Positions 44,674 through 57,797 of a stretch of DNA of 64,000 nt are shown here, one piece after another. Position 1 is the stretch's first letter. The number at the start of each line of letters is the position of its first letter. Under the pieces are notes generated by a model that saw nothing but the letters and a program-made list of their open reading frames with translations, was not told the DNA's origin and did not search any database. Origin of the DNA: Symsagittifera roscoffensis (Eukaryota; Xenacoelomorpha; Acoela; Convolutidae); contig NC_087062.1 in the NCBI RefSeq assembly GCF_963678635.1, forward strand, positions 77,375,200 to 77,439,199. The letters are read 5' to 3'. Made by a program: the position numbers and the translations under genes.

Positions 44674-47600
44674 TTTTATTTTGAGTTCGTTATATCAAAA
44701 TATTTTAGACTGCATTAAAAGTCAGTCAAGAAAAGCAGGTAAGAAGTAGTATTTTTTCTGGGGAAAAACCCCCAGCACTATCGTTACATCATTTTCTATG
44801 AGTGACAAAAAAACGTAAAACAAATTATGAAAATACGTAGTGTGAAATGTGGGGAAAAAAGAGCCGCTGTTTGAAAAGCTACATCTCCTTCTGTTTATAG
44901 TTAGCGTGTAAACTGCAACAAAATTGGTTTTTAAACTATTTGTCATCGTCTCAATTACTTTGGAGGTTCAAATTATGATAAATTTAAGTAGCAAAGAAAA
45001 CAAGGAAATAAAGAAAAATATAGAAAACAAGAAAAAAGAAACAAAGAACGATAAGAAAGAAAGAAAAGAAAAAAAATGATATCAACATAATTTTTGAATT
45101 TCTATATATTTTACAAACCGCAAACCTTAACAAACCAGGCTACAATTAGCGTGCAATTTGCGAAATAAAAGCTGCTTTTTCGGTTTCTAAAATAAATCCA
45201 ATTGCCCCACCATATTGAAGGTTCAAAAATTTGTAAGATTTTTTAACAAAAAAAGAATAAAAAATAAAGTGAGAGAGAACAATTTTTAACAAAAAAGAGC
45301 CAAATTAATGAATAGAAAAAAAGAATTCAGTTTGTTTCTCGAAGTTGTATATAATTTATAAACCAGAATTGCGTAACAGAACAGTACCCTAGTCATGACG
45401 ACTGCTCTATTATGTATTTGATGCAGTTTTTTATGAAACAAGACAACCCAATATTTGGAAAAACTTTGAAGTGATTAAAGTACTTCTCCCTGTCTAGACC
45501 ATACTACAACAAAAAACCATTAATCTCAAAACAACTACAAAAATGTAACCTAAGCGTTCTCTACAAGGTATACAAGGTTGGCACAATGTGCTGTGTGCAT
45601 TCCAATTTATAAAGTTTGCTTGGATGATAGAGTTTGCTTGGATGATAGCTTATCCAAAAAGCTTTAAAAAATCCAACCAAAAACTTCAGGTAAAACTTAA
45701 CAAAGAATTAGTGTTTTTATCAGGTCTGAGTAAAAGAAAGATAAGAAGCTATGCAATTGCTCTCTAAAACAGAAGAGTGGAAAATGCCTGACAACTCCGA
45801 AACAAACAATTGTTTTTTGGTTTCCAGTCATTTTTCTTACATCTGCTTCATGATTCTTTTAAATAATTCTCATGGATATTTTTAAAATTGAGAAAAAATA
45901 ACTTAGATCTTTTCGGTTTCCAGGCGACACAAAATTCGCCCTCTACTTGGATAACGGGTTTTAATAGTGTTGCAACCTATCGACAACTTACAGACCTCAG
46001 TTTTACGATCATTCTTGTTTCTCGAGATTTCTTTGGTCATCCGTGACCAAACAATTTTTTTTACAACGACACTGCTTCATTTTATTCAGTGGCCTCTAAT
46101 CCAGACTTATCTACCCGCATCCAAATTTCACAAAAGTAGTAGTTCATTATTACGGATTATTGTGTTAATTTTTCGACGATTGTAATTGATTGGAATTATC
46201 AAAATTAAGTGTTTTCAACATTTATAAGCGATAATGATTGTGATATTTTCAAAGAGATTATATTTTCTTATAATTGGTTATAATATATCATAAACCATAC
46301 AAAAAACTCATTAAATCATTTATAAATGACAATAAAAGATCATAATGTCTTTTTTTGTTAAAATATTGTCACACCAGAAGAATATTTTAACTATATCTTA
46401 TTGGTTATTATTTTTCTTTCACTAACAAAACCTCCAAAAGCGGGACGTCTTTTCACACTTTGGTTCATAAGAACACAAAGTTTTACCTCAAAACAAAAAC
46501 TTTATAACGATCCTTTCTTTTTAGTTAATAAGTTCTCGCGGTAGGTGAAAAATAGATCATCCGAATAAATAATGAAAATCAAGCAGTTTGCTGATACTTT
46601 AGGAAAAAACTAAAAACTAGCTTCATGAAAAAACTCCAATGGAGAAAAATCAAACAAACAAAATTGAAAATTTGAATTGATTGGAAAATTTTTGAAACTA
46701 ATTTCTCATTATTCCCAAAATACAACGTCTACGAAAATCAACTCAGATGCAAGGTCGAAAACAAAATCAACAAACAAAAATTATTTTAACGGTTTTTTTT
46801 GTGCAAAACATATGAATTAGAATATGGGATAAAAAAAATTGATTGTAATCATTCATAATTGATAACAATTGTTTAAAAAACAGATGAAACAGTTATCGAT
46901 TACAGTAGATTAAAATATATTATGATTGAATATTTTTTAGTTTCAAAAAAGAGATTATATTCGATTACTAATCGATAAAAATAAGTTTTTTTTCTCAGTT
47001 TGAGTAAAACTGGTGCTAAAATCCTGATGGAATTGAATAAAAACGCTTGAAACTGGTTACGTGTAGGTGAATTTATCTCAAACATTTTTTGCGGCGTATC
47101 TTTAAATACCCTTTTCTTAGAGATTACTCATTTACCGCTTTTTTCCTCTGAATTCCCAGCAATTGCCCCGCATCTACGAATCTCTTGTCGCCCATTCGAG
47201 ACCGACTTTTGCTGCTATTTCACAAATAAAACCAAATAGAAAGAAAATCTATCTCAAAGGGCTTTCTTGAGAGCAAAAAAATAGATTAATTTTTCATTGG
47301 TCTGTCAGGCATATATAAAATATTGTCCATCTCTGTCGCTTCTCTGTCAAAGCTCAAAACTGGATTTTTACTCAAAGCTCTTCTTCTACTGGTATATTGG
47401 GAAAATGTAAACGATCTTCTGCTTGTATTTGAACGTATTTTGTCTCTATAACTCATGATCTAAGCCAAGTTCTGGGCAGAGCCGTATTACATAATATATT
47501 TGTTATTCATTGACGGCGCCAAATTATCCTTGGATACATACTCTGAAATTTCTCTTGTCTAGTTCGTCTGAGCATTGCTGTTGCAAATTGCGAAAAAGGT

Positions 47601-48667
47601 ACTGACTCTTTCGAAACCATTCCTGTATTAGACCATTCAGAATAGTTTTTTGATGACCCAGGTCGAGGTTCTCAACCGACCGTCTGGACCGTCTGGACTA
47701 AAATTTCGCGTGAGTAGACCAATTTGACCAAATTTTGTATGTTGGCAAATAATCAGGTAGGTTTTGACTTTTTGGACCGATGTCTGACTTTTTAAAGCCA
47801 GATTTGCTTCAACCGTCTCGACACAAATCGAAAAATTGAAGTGAGCAGCTCGAAGGACCCATCTCTTATGCATTTTCTTGATCGAATTCACCTTTAAGGC
47901 GAGTGAGTCTGTATTCCCGAACAAAATCAGTTTGTAAGTATCTTAAACGTCTTCCACGGCGGATTTTTCATAAGTTTTTCTGCGAGACTAGTCATAAAAC
48001 CGCTGTTCCCTCTTAAATTGCTCACAAGTGTCCACAATCTGAAAGAAGGCGTAAAAATTAGCTTAACTCATATCACTTTGCTCTCTATTTTAATATCCTA
48101 TTGATTTCATGCATGACCTTTTTTTGGCTTTTTTGTCCCTTAATAAGCTTTCTGACCTTGTATCTTTTCAGAGTACGTTTTTGACAGTTTTCTGATAATT
48201 GAGTTAAATGTTCTGATCAACTGGTTATTCGAGTCAGCAAAAACTGTCCAAACTTGATTGATTGAGGTGTCGTGTTGAGGTTGATAATGTCGTAGTTAGT
48301 TCAGCCGTAACTTCCATTGATACTGCTCAATCGTTTTTTATATATTCTATAAGTTTCAGCATTCTTTTGAAAAAAGTAATTCATTGTCTTGCTTCTTGTG
48401 TTCATCATCATTTTACGTCAGTATTGATGTAACATTTCGCAATGCTTTTTTTTTGCCATAGGATTTCTCCTTCTCTTTTCTGAATCGTTCCTGATGGCGA
48501 CTATTTTTGCTAAGATCCTATATGTACTGTGCCACCACTGGCTTATGCAACTTGAACTGGATTTTTGAACTTGATTATTTTTTATAAGTACATGGGGGGT
48601 TTTTCTTTGTACAGAAAAATTTTGATAATATGCAACTTCATAATAATGTCATAAAACTTACTCACAG
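44674..48667. other. Non-coding or unresolved DNA
   Basis: No gene can be supported. Two acceptor-like sites precede open frames of about 36-40 codons (after TTTCGGTTTCCAG at 45923 and after TGAATTCCCAG at 47159), but neither has a matching donor or a recognisable domain. A 95-codon minus frame (47637-47924) is likewise unsupported. Confidence 0.35.
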
Positions 48668-48774
48668 GAATCAATTTCACGAGCCATGAAGCCCCTCGAG
48701 GAGTTGTCCCAGAGAAACACCCGTACTGGAGTTTCATGAACAATTATCGATTATGCTTGATTATCATATTCATG
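48668..48774 (+). CDS. Candidate exon of an unknown membrane protein
   Basis: The acceptor CTTACTCACAG ends at 48667. The exon starts with two bases completing a codon and ends on a codon boundary at ATG|GTCAGT (donor at 48775). It encodes INFTSHEAPRGVVPEKHPYW, then SFMNNYRLCLIIIFM, with a potential N-glycosylation site (NFT) followed by the start of a hydrophobic segment. The base composition is less AT-rich than around it. No family is recognised. It joins in phase with 48902-48955. Chance is possible because the exon is short and no upstream exon was found. Confidence 0.35.
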
Positions 48775-48901
48775 GTCAGTCTCAATAAAGTTCAAATTTA
48801 CTCGAATGCAGTCAATTAAAAATTCATTAAAATTCTATCATTTTAAAATCCGAAACAATCCATTAAAATCGATTATAAAAAATTATAATAGATTTTTTCA
48901 G

Positions 48902-48955
48902 AATTTATTGATGAAATTTGCAAAATATTTCCAAGTTATTTCAATTCTTGCTTAG
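48902..48955 (+). CDS. Candidate terminal exon following 48668-48774
   Basis: The acceptor GATTTTTTCAG ends at 48901. The frame continues in phase 0 for 17 residues (NLLMKFAKYFQVISILA) to TAG. The intron between would be 127 bp. The sequence is hydrophobic, as the preceding exon's end is, and could complete a single membrane helix. Evidence is limited to splice signals and phase. Confidence 0.25.
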   Translation, partial: NLLMKFAKYFQVISILA

Positions 48956-49777
48956 TTTTCTTGCTACATTTTATTTATGTTACATAAATTGTTTTTTTTT
49001 CACGTATTATTTTATACTTTCAATGTTTCTCAACTTTTTATTTTGGCCGTTAAACTTTTCATTACTCTTTATTTTTCTATACTTACAATTTTTCTCTACT
49101 TTTTTTTTATTTTGGCCGACTATACCCTCCCCTCGTGTTAAACTGGGGCGGGGGTTTGATGGTTGAACGGGGGTAGGTAATTAACGGTTGAAGGGGGTCC
49201 CAACGTAAACATGATTTTGTGAATTGATTTCTTTAATTTTTTTGTTTCATATGGTTCAACATTTTCTTCAAATTTTATCTTCGCCACAGTTTAACAAAAA
49301 TTGGAACTATCTGAGTAACCAATTTTCTATAATTAACAATTAGTGGAGTTTGTGGCGCTCGTTTGTGGTTTTTGTTTTGTCAATTTTAATCGACGTTCTT
49401 GGAATTTTTTTGAGAAAAAATCAAAAATGAAGGAAGAAAAATTGATTATACTGGATTATTTTGTTATGCAAAACAGTGATCCTAATCCATTTAAAAAGAA
49501 TTGAAGATTTAAAGTTGGAGTCTATAGTCGAGTATTTTCTTCATAATTTTTCACTAAAAAAATCCAATAGAATCGATTGTTATCCGTGAAACTCCAGTGC
49601 GGCCAGTTATAATAATTGAGTTGAAGAGAAAAAAGAAGACAAGATAAAAAAAGAAGGACAATATTATCAGGAAAACACTGAAATCTTTTTTTTTGTGTTT
49701 GACAGAGTGTTTGTACCCACGCTAAATGATTGAACAACAACTATATATTGAATCTCACCCACAAGTATTTGACTATC
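48956..49777. other. Non-coding DNA left of element 3
   Basis: AT-rich. Positions 49120-49200 hold a small G-rich stretch (GGGGCGGGGGTTTGATGG and GAACGGGGGTAGG variants). No gene is recognised. Confidence 0.45.
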
Positions 49778-52700
49778 TGTCAAAAAACATGCCCGTCTGA
49801 ACGTATTTTAGGATTTTAAAATAATCATCATTTCTGTTTTCGTGTTACAGTTTTCAACCAACCTACTAGCTATTTTTTGCCCAAAAAAAATATTTTTTGC
49901 TTGCTATATGTCGGAATGGCACATACACATAAGACTCCGGTAGTGATGATTGTATTGCGACTTTTCTCCTTGTCTTATTTCGACCGATTCAACGTCGGTT
50001 TGGTTCAAAAAAGTTTCTGTAGATTTCGGGGATTGATTCTCTAGGTCCGTTCACTCACTCTAAGTTAACGAAACCGCAAGGTGGTCCCTTTGGTAAAGAA
50101 TTCAGCGGGGCAACCGAGATTCACTACTATCCTCAATCCCGAAAGGGTTAAGTTGGTGGAAATTATTCTGTACCGTACTCTGTTACTTGCCCCTTTTTAT
50201 GCTGCTCTTGAGGCTGTCTCGCTCACTCTCGCCGATAGCAAGAATTTCCAGTAGTAATTAAAATCAGGTAAAGATTGATCCAGATACAGAAAGTTCTAGG
50301 CGGCCCGAATGTAATCTAGTATTCTAATCAAAAGAAAGGGTCCGCGATCAATCAACACAATTGCCTAGTTGCAACTCGAATTCCAACTAACTTAGCTACC
50401 AATTTTCTCTTCTCTAGAGAATCCTAATCAACGAATTACTCACAGCAATTCTGCTCAATCACTCAGTCTGTCCTGCTAAATTTAATACTGTCACTAAGGA
50501 TCACTATTCCTTTGAGGTACCCTGACGGATCCCTTTACTTCGCGATTCCTCGTTTTCTATTTATTGAGAACCCAACTAATCTCACTACTAGTTATCTCTG
50601 TTCTCGCTCTACTTGAGAACCAACTACTCTCACTAGTACCTCGCGCTGTTCTGCCTAAATATAGGCTATTTGTTATTCTCTATAATGTTTGTCTATTTGC
50701 GTTTTAGTTATAGTTAGAGTTATTTTGTCCTTACAAGTCCTGACATTTTTCTTGGTACCCGTTTCGCAAAGTCCTAACTGAATTCTTTCTCTGACGACAC
50801 TAGTAATAAATTCCAAGTTTTTTATGGTATCTCTAACTAAATTGTGCAAATATCAAGTCCAATTTCACCTCCAAACCGAGTTCTGTTTAGTTAACCAATC
50901 TCCCAAGGTTTTGTTTAATTATCCCGCTAATGTCCTGACCTACCGAGGGTAGGAAACTATTCTTTTTCTGGGTCGCTACTTCATTCCCAACATCTGAATT
51001 TTCGATCTATACCCTATTCAAATCCTGACCTTCTAGCTATCAGGGGAACGTAATTCGCCTATTAGGGGTCAAATTGTGCTAAAAAGCCATCTCGTCCATT
51101 CATGTTATTTAGGAGTCCCGCTTCCCATGCTATGCTTATTTTACTGCCAATTTCCTCTGGGACTACTTTTCGTTGATCAGATTGAATTTCTATTAAAAGC
51201 GCATTTGCCAAGCTAAGTTGAACTCAATTTTTACCAAGTCCATTTTAATTAGTTCCACTACTTCAATCTTACAATGTATAAATTATATCTCTTTCAGCTT
51301 CTGCTCCATTTGCCAATAGGTAAACTACCTCCCAAAAAATAATAAGGTGACCGATTCTCATTCCCAAGGGTTGTCCCACTTTCCGTTGTTAATCCCAGGG
51401 TTTTCCCTGCAATTTTAGCCTATTCGGCTAAAGGTCATTTAAAGTTCACTCCGGGTTGACACGGGGTCAACCTTCCACATTCAGGCTTAGAATCCCATAG
51501 GGATCCTGTATCCCGTTACTACTTCTCATGTTATCCCATTTTTTTGTCCATTATCACTTTTCCCGGGAAAAAGCTGTTAACACCGGAATGAGTCGCCGTA
51601 GGAGTTTTTTTTCGAGGATGAGTTTTAGTGCCTATTGCCGCCGTAAAAACCAAAATGCCCTCTCTAATTATTCTGCGTAAATTGTCTATTTCCGGTTTTA
51701 GGGTTACGTTTCCCAAGTGCTAATAACTTCAGGTCCAACTGCCGGATATGGTTCAAATTATAATACATGATGTATCTCGTCACTGCCTTTGATATCCGAA
51801 GTTTTATCTCTCTATGCTCAATGGGGCCCGCGAAACGGCACCCAGAAGTCGGGGTGAGGAATATATGCATAAGCATAGCACCGGAAGTAGGGGTCATGGG
51901 GGTCTGGGGTCCTAATCTTAAGCCTCCCCCAACTAGGTATATAACAAATTATGTTTTGGTTCCATTCCAACCGCTAGTTACAGAGTTCTGATAGGGGGCT
52001 ACTAGCACTTCCGGGAACCGTGTTCACTTGGGCCGAGGGGTTCGAGAGGTCTGGAGTTTTGCATGCCCGGGTGAAATCATCTCCAATATCCGATCCGTCC
52101 TATGAGTTTCATAAAGCTAGTCCCGGTAGTTTTTATTTGGGGGTATCACATTTGACACCGTTTCTTGCCTTTGTTTGTTTTCATCCTGACTAGCCTTTGT
52201 TTGTTTTGGTCGACTTTGCAACCTGACCAATTGTCTACTTCACTACTTATCGTAATGGTTCGTCAATACGGAGCTAGGTATCACTCAATAACCTTCACTA
52301 TACTGCAGGCATTTCTCAAGGCAAACTCCCAAACGAAATACGAGTTTGGCGAAAAAAGTGTTAGGATCTTTTATAAATAGACATTTTATAGAAGAACAGA
52401 CTAAAACAAAACAGGTCTAAACCCGGAGATTTGCGACACTACGTCTAAATTGAACGACAGTTTGTCACTGATTTGTGTGGATTGAAATCCAAATCGTTTC
52501 ATGGAAAAGTGATTGCCTTGAGGATTTTAGTAGGTCTAACTCGGGCAATCTGAGGGCAGACAGGTAACACAGGACTCGGTGGGTGCAATGGACGCCCATT
52601 GAGGGAATCACTGGCTTCAAGTTTTGTCTGTTTGGTGCGGCACCGAACAGGGAAAGCTCTTTCTTTAGAAACAAGTTCGATTATTATATTGCGACCAACT

Positions 52701-53005
52701 AAAGTGCAAAACACCTACGTTTTTCATTGGAAATATTTTTTTCCCTTAATTTTTAGTTTCAAATCAATAATATCTGGTCATGATTGGGTAGTGAGCACAC
52801 TATCTTTTAAAAAATATTGATATCATTAGACTGTGCTAGGTTCATATCTTACAACTAATAATCGATTATTGTGAAAAAATTGTATACACGCTGTACGGTG
52901 ATAACATAACAGGATTCGTGGTCACTGTTTGAGTGAAACTTTTGGATGTAATGTGTTGTGTTACGATTATCAGTAGTCAAACAGTATGAAATAGTCAAAC
53001 TGTAG
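49778..53005 (+). repeat. Element 3 LTR/leader, first copy
   Basis: It begins TGTCAAAAAACATG. An inverted TTTGACA occurs at 52151-52157, so one reading is an LTR of about 2.38 kb (49778-52157) with TGTCAAA...TTTGACA ends. A second clue disagrees: TGGTGCGGCACCGAACAGGG at 52633-52652 resembles a tRNA-primed site (compare the tRNA-Lys complement TGGCGCCCGAACAGGG), which would place the LTR end near 52630. Neither is settled. Short open frames here (for example 51767-51991 and 52165-52380) recur in the second copy and have no domain. Confidence 0.65.
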
Positions 53006-53617
53006 TCAAACAGTCGAATTGAGGGTATAGGCAGTAGGAAGTGATAAATCAAAAATGAGTCCTGACAAGTCAATGATACCTAAACTAGGTGATAGCTCTA
53101 GGAAAATCATACCTGAGAAACAAAGAAAAGCAATGAGCGACCCTTTTGTGGAAAGGATCGCATGAACGCGGACCGACAAAGGGAGAAAAGTTTCAGGCGG
53201 AATGGTTGAAACCAGGAGTCAAAAGTCCTCAGAAGGACCAAACGGAATGTTAGAAGTAGAGTTCCATCCGGAACCGGCCATGGATGAGAACCGGGACGGA
53301 CATGGACTGGAAGGGAGAAGAAACAGAAGATTAGCGAGTGAATATACTCCGGTAGAAAAAGGCCAAGAATTTGCCACTTCCACCGGGACTCTAGACCGAG
53401 ATAAGATGTCGGAACTGTTCCGACATCTCTACTGAAAACGTGGCGACTTCAGGATCACCCACCGACAACAATATGATGCATCGCGTAACGGAGAAACCGG
53501 CAACGTCCTCCTCGTTTTCAGAAAGCGTGAAGAACACTTCGGGAAACTTCTTTCCATTTACCATGGGAACGGGTACAGGCGACGAAGCAGAAACCCAGGA
53601 AGAGGAGGAGGGCGATC
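53006..53617 (+). pseudogene. Element 3 start of gag, first copy (truncated)
   Basis: A Met at 53202 opens MVETRSQKSSEGPNGMLEVE, a Glu/Arg-rich N-terminus. A frameshift near 53430 moves the frame to 53440-53640. At 53617 the sequence runs directly into the second LTR/leader copy, which cuts gag off. The last 125 bases (53496-53617) recur at 56508-56632, where gag continues. Confidence 0.65.
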
Positions 53618-56507
53618 TCTCAAAAAACATGCCCGTCTGAACGTATTTTAGGATTTTAAAATAATCATCATTTCTGTTTTCGTGTTACAGTTTTCAACCA
53701 ACCTACTAGCTATTTTTTGCCCAAAAAAATATTTTTTGCTTGCTAAATGTCGGAATGGCACATACACATAAGACTCCGGTAGTGATGATTGTATTGCAAC
53801 TTTTCTCCTTGTCTTATTTCGACCGATTCAACGTCGGTTTGGTTCAAAAAAGTTTCTGTAGATTTCGGGGATTGCTTCTCTAGGTCCGTTCACTCACTCT
53901 AAGTTAACGAAACCGCAAGGTGGTCCCTTTGGTAAAGAATTCAGCGGGGCAACCGAGATTCACTACTATCCTCAATCCCGAAAGGGTTAAGTTGGTGGAA
54001 ATTATTCTGTACCGTACTCTATTACTTGCCCCTTTTTATGCTGCTCTTGAGGCTGTCTCGCTCACTCTCGCCGATAGCAAGAACTTCCAGTAGTAATTAA
54101 AATCAAATAAATATTGATCCAAATACAGAAAGTTCTAGGCGGCCCGAATGTAATCTAGTAATCTAATCAAAAGAAATGGTCCGCGATCAATCAACACAAT
54201 TGCCTAGTTGCAATTCGAATTCCAACTAACTTAGCTACCAATTCTCTCTTCTCTAGAGAATCCTAATCAACGAATTACTCACAGCAATTCTGCTCAATCA
54301 CTCAGTCTGTCCTGCTAAATTTAATACTGTCACTAAGGATCACTATTCCTTTGAGGTACCCTGACGGATCCCTTTACTTCGCGATTCCTCGTTTTCTATT
54401 TATTGAGAACCCAACTAATCTCACTACTAGTTATCTCTGTTCTCGCTCTACTTGAGAACCAACTACTCTCACTAGTACCTCGCGCTGTTCTGCCTAAATA
54501 TAGGCTATTTGTTATTCTCTATAATGTTTGTCTATTTGCGTTTTAGTTATAGTTAGAGTTATTTTGTCCTTACAAGTCCTGACATTTTTCTTGGTACCCG
54601 TTTCGCAAAGTCCTAACTGAATTCTTTCTCTGACGACACTAGTAATAAATTCCAAGTTTTTTATGGTATCTCTAACTAAATTGTGCAAATATCAAGTCCA
54701 ATTTCACCTCCAAACCGAGTTCTGTTTAGTTAACCAATCTCCCAAGGTTTTGTTTAATTATCCCGCTAATGTCCTGACCTACCGAGGGTAGGAAACTATT
54801 CTTTTTCTGGGTCGCTACTTCATTCCCAACATCTGAATTTTCGATCTATACCCTATTCAAATCCCGACCTTCTAGCTATCAGGGGAACGTAATTCGCCTA
54901 TTAGGGGTCAAATTGTGCTAAAAAGCCATCTCGTCCATTCATGTTATTTAGGAGTCCCGCTTCCCATGCTATGCTTATTTTACTGCCAATTTCCTCTGGG
55001 ACTACTTTTCGTTGATCAGATTGAATTTCTATTAAAAGCGCATTTGCCAAGCTAAGTTGGACTCAATATTTACCAAGTCCATTTTAATTAGTTCCACTAC
55101 TTCAATCTTACAATGTATAAATTATATCTCTTTCAGCTTCTGCTCCATTTGCCAATAGGTAAACTACCTCCCAAAAAATAATAAGGTGACCGATTCTCAT
55201 TCCCAAGGGTTGTCCCACTTTCCGTTGTTAATCCCAGGGTTTTCCCTGCAATTTTAGCCTATTCGGCTAAAGGTCATTTAAAGTTTGATGTATCTCGTCA
55301 CTGCCTTTGATATCCGAAGTTTTATCTCTCTATGCTCAATGGGGCCCGCGAAACGGCACCCAGAAGTCGGGGTGAGGAATATATGCATAAGCATAGCACC
55401 GGAAGTAGGGGTCATGGGGGTCTGGGGTCCTAATCTTAAGCCTCCCCCAACTAGGTATATAACAAATTATGTTTTGGTTCCATTCCAACCGCTAGTTACA
55501 GAGTTCTGATAGGGGGCTACTAGCACTTCCGGGAACCGTGTTCACTTGGGCCGAGGGGTTCGAGAGGTCTGGAGTTTTGCATGCCCGGGTGAAATCATCT
55601 CCAATATCCGATCCGTCCTATGAGTTTCATAAAGCTAGTCCCGGTAGTTTTTATTTGGGGGTATCACATTTGACACCGTTTCTTGCCTTTGTTTGTTTTC
55701 ATCCTGACTAGCCTTTGTTTGTTTTGGTCGACTTTGCAACCTGACCAATTGTCTACTTCACTACTTATCGTAATGGTTCGTCAATACGGAGCTAGTTATC
55801 ACTCAATAACCTTCACTATACTGCAGGCATTTCTCAAGGCAAACTCCCAAACGAAATACGAGTTTGGCGAAAAAAGTGTTAGGATCTTTTATAAATAGAC
55901 ATTTTATAGAAGAACAGACTAAAACAAAACAGGTCTAAACCCGGAGATTTGCGACACTACGTCTAAATTGAACGACAGTTTGTCACTGATTTGTGTGGAT
56001 TGAAATCCAAATCGTTTCATGGAAAAGTGATTGCCTTGAGGATTTTAGTAGGTCTAGCTCGGGCAATCCGAGGGCAGACAGGTAACACAGGACACGGTGG
56101 GTGCAATGGACGCCCATTGAGGGAATTACTGGCTTCAAGTTTTGTCTGTTTGGTGCGGCACCGAACAGGGAAAGCTCTTTCTTTAGAAACAAGTTCGACT
56201 ATTATATTGCGACTGACTAAAGTGCAAAATACCTACGTTTTTCATTAGAAATAATTTCTTTCCTTCATTTTTAGATTTAAATCAATAATATCTGTTCATG
56301 AGTGAGCACTTTATCTTTTAAAAAATATTGATATCATTAGACTGTGCTAGGTTGATATCTTACAACTAATAATCGATTATTGTGAAAAAACTGTATACAA
56401 GCTGTACGGTGATAACATAACAGGATTCGTGGTCACTGTTTGAGTGAAACTTTTGGATGTAATGTAATGTGTTACAATTATCAGTAGTCAAACAGTAAGA
56501 AATAGTC
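53618..56507 (+). repeat. Element 3 LTR/leader, second copy
   Basis: Aligns to 49780 onward at an offset of 3840. It lacks about 322 bases corresponding to 51447-51768, and it ends at AGTCAAC where the first copy would continue into the 490 bases before gag. Similarity is about 99 percent by eye outside those gaps. Confidence 0.85.
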
Positions 56508-57797
56508 AACCAGCAACGTCCTCCTCGTTTTCAGAAAGCGTGAAGAACACTTCGGGAAACTTCTTTCCATTTACCATGGGAACGGGTACAGGCGATGAAG
56601 CAGAAACCCAGGAAGAGGAGGAGGGCGATGACGAGCAAGATGACTTCGGATCTCAAGTCAGCCTCAATAGTTCGACTCAGGAGCATACACCGATAGACTG
56701 GCTCGATTGACCGATTTAGTGTGGTCAGGACAATAAGAAAGGCCACAAACGGATCAGGTTAGTCAGCAGACTTTGTGACCATGACGAATTCGGAGACGCG
56801 AACTGGGAAGAACAGAAACACAGGGCTATGTAACCCACCTGCGGATCCAAAAGTGGATCATGAAGAGACGTCGAGGCAGATAATCAAGACCCGAGTTTCG
56901 ACCAGCACCAAGCTACCTGGAACCGACAGGGTGCCACCGCCACTTGTGACGCCATTAGTGGACAACGGAGCATGAACCGAAGAAGCCTTGACCAACATAG
57001 TGGGACGCATAGGATGACAGAATGAACAGATGTCTTAAAGAATGAGTGAACTAGAAAGAGCAGTCCACGTCGAGGGAGAAAACCTGCGGGAGGAGATCAA
57101 CCGCAACAGACAAGAAGTTAGCAGAAGCGAAAAACGCTTGAAGGAGAGGGCGGATGAACACTTGGCCAGAAACTTGTCGCGAATGACGAGACAAGCTGAC
57201 CAAAGAGAGTTACGATTGAGAGATGACTTGGAGAAGCTGAGAATTCAGCAAGATCAGAATCTTGGGACTCTTGACACGAAGATAGACGCGATCATGGAGA
57301 GGTTGGATGGGCTACTAGGAAACAGGAGTGGATCGAAGACTGGGGAGACAAACTCAGGAGAGCCGGACAGGGAGCTGAGAGTGAACTTCAATGAACAACC
57401 CAATAGAAGAAGGACATATGGATCCACTAGAGGAAGAGGCAGTTCATCCAGCTATGCCACAGTGGAAAATAGGCCACGGGGCCCAAACATCAGAGGAAGT
57501 TCGACTGGCAACAGACCGACCTCAAACGAACGACCGACGCAAGACATACATGCGACTGAGAGATGTGATTCCATGAACTGGAGTCATGCGAATCAAGGAA
57601 GAAGTCATCCCAGCGATTCGAACAGGAGGGAAAATCCAGAGCCTCTATCCGGGGGCAATGATGCCCAAGCGGGGCATTCAAGGGACGCGACATCAATGGC
57701 CACAACCTTTGAACCTCTGAATAGATGCTTCGAAACATTCCTAACGACGTTATCTAGAACCAGTGAACGCAGTGAAAAGTCCAGAAGGGTTTTTTAG
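56508..57797 (+). pseudogene. Element 3 gag N-terminal region
   Basis: It resumes gag from the duplicated 125 bases with an acidic stretch (ETQEEEEGDDEQDD), stopping at about 56708. The main frame, 57042-57797 (251 codons), begins MSELERAVHVEGENLREEIN. Residues 1-95 form a long charged helix with heptad character, probably a coiled coil used in Gag assembly. The rest is Arg/Ser/Gly/Asn-rich and disordered. It ends RRVF-stop, and the capsid frame follows after a shift. Confidence 0.6.

Noticed and set aside
45924-46040. Acceptor TTTCGGTTTCCAG followed by about 40 open codons
   Set aside because: There is no donor in phase and no recognisable domain. This length is not rare by chance in several tries.
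47160-47270. Acceptor-like TGAATTCCCAG with a 36-codon frame
   Set aside because: All three frames are similarly open at first and no donor follows, so the exon cannot be supported.
49120-49200. G-rich stretch considered as a quadruplex-type regulatory site
   Set aside because: The G runs are few and unevenly spaced, and no gene is nearby to regulate.
51767-52380. Open frames repeated identically at 55285-55898
   Set aside because: They are duplicated only because the LTR/leader is duplicated. No domain is visible and they lie in non-coding LTR/leader sequence.
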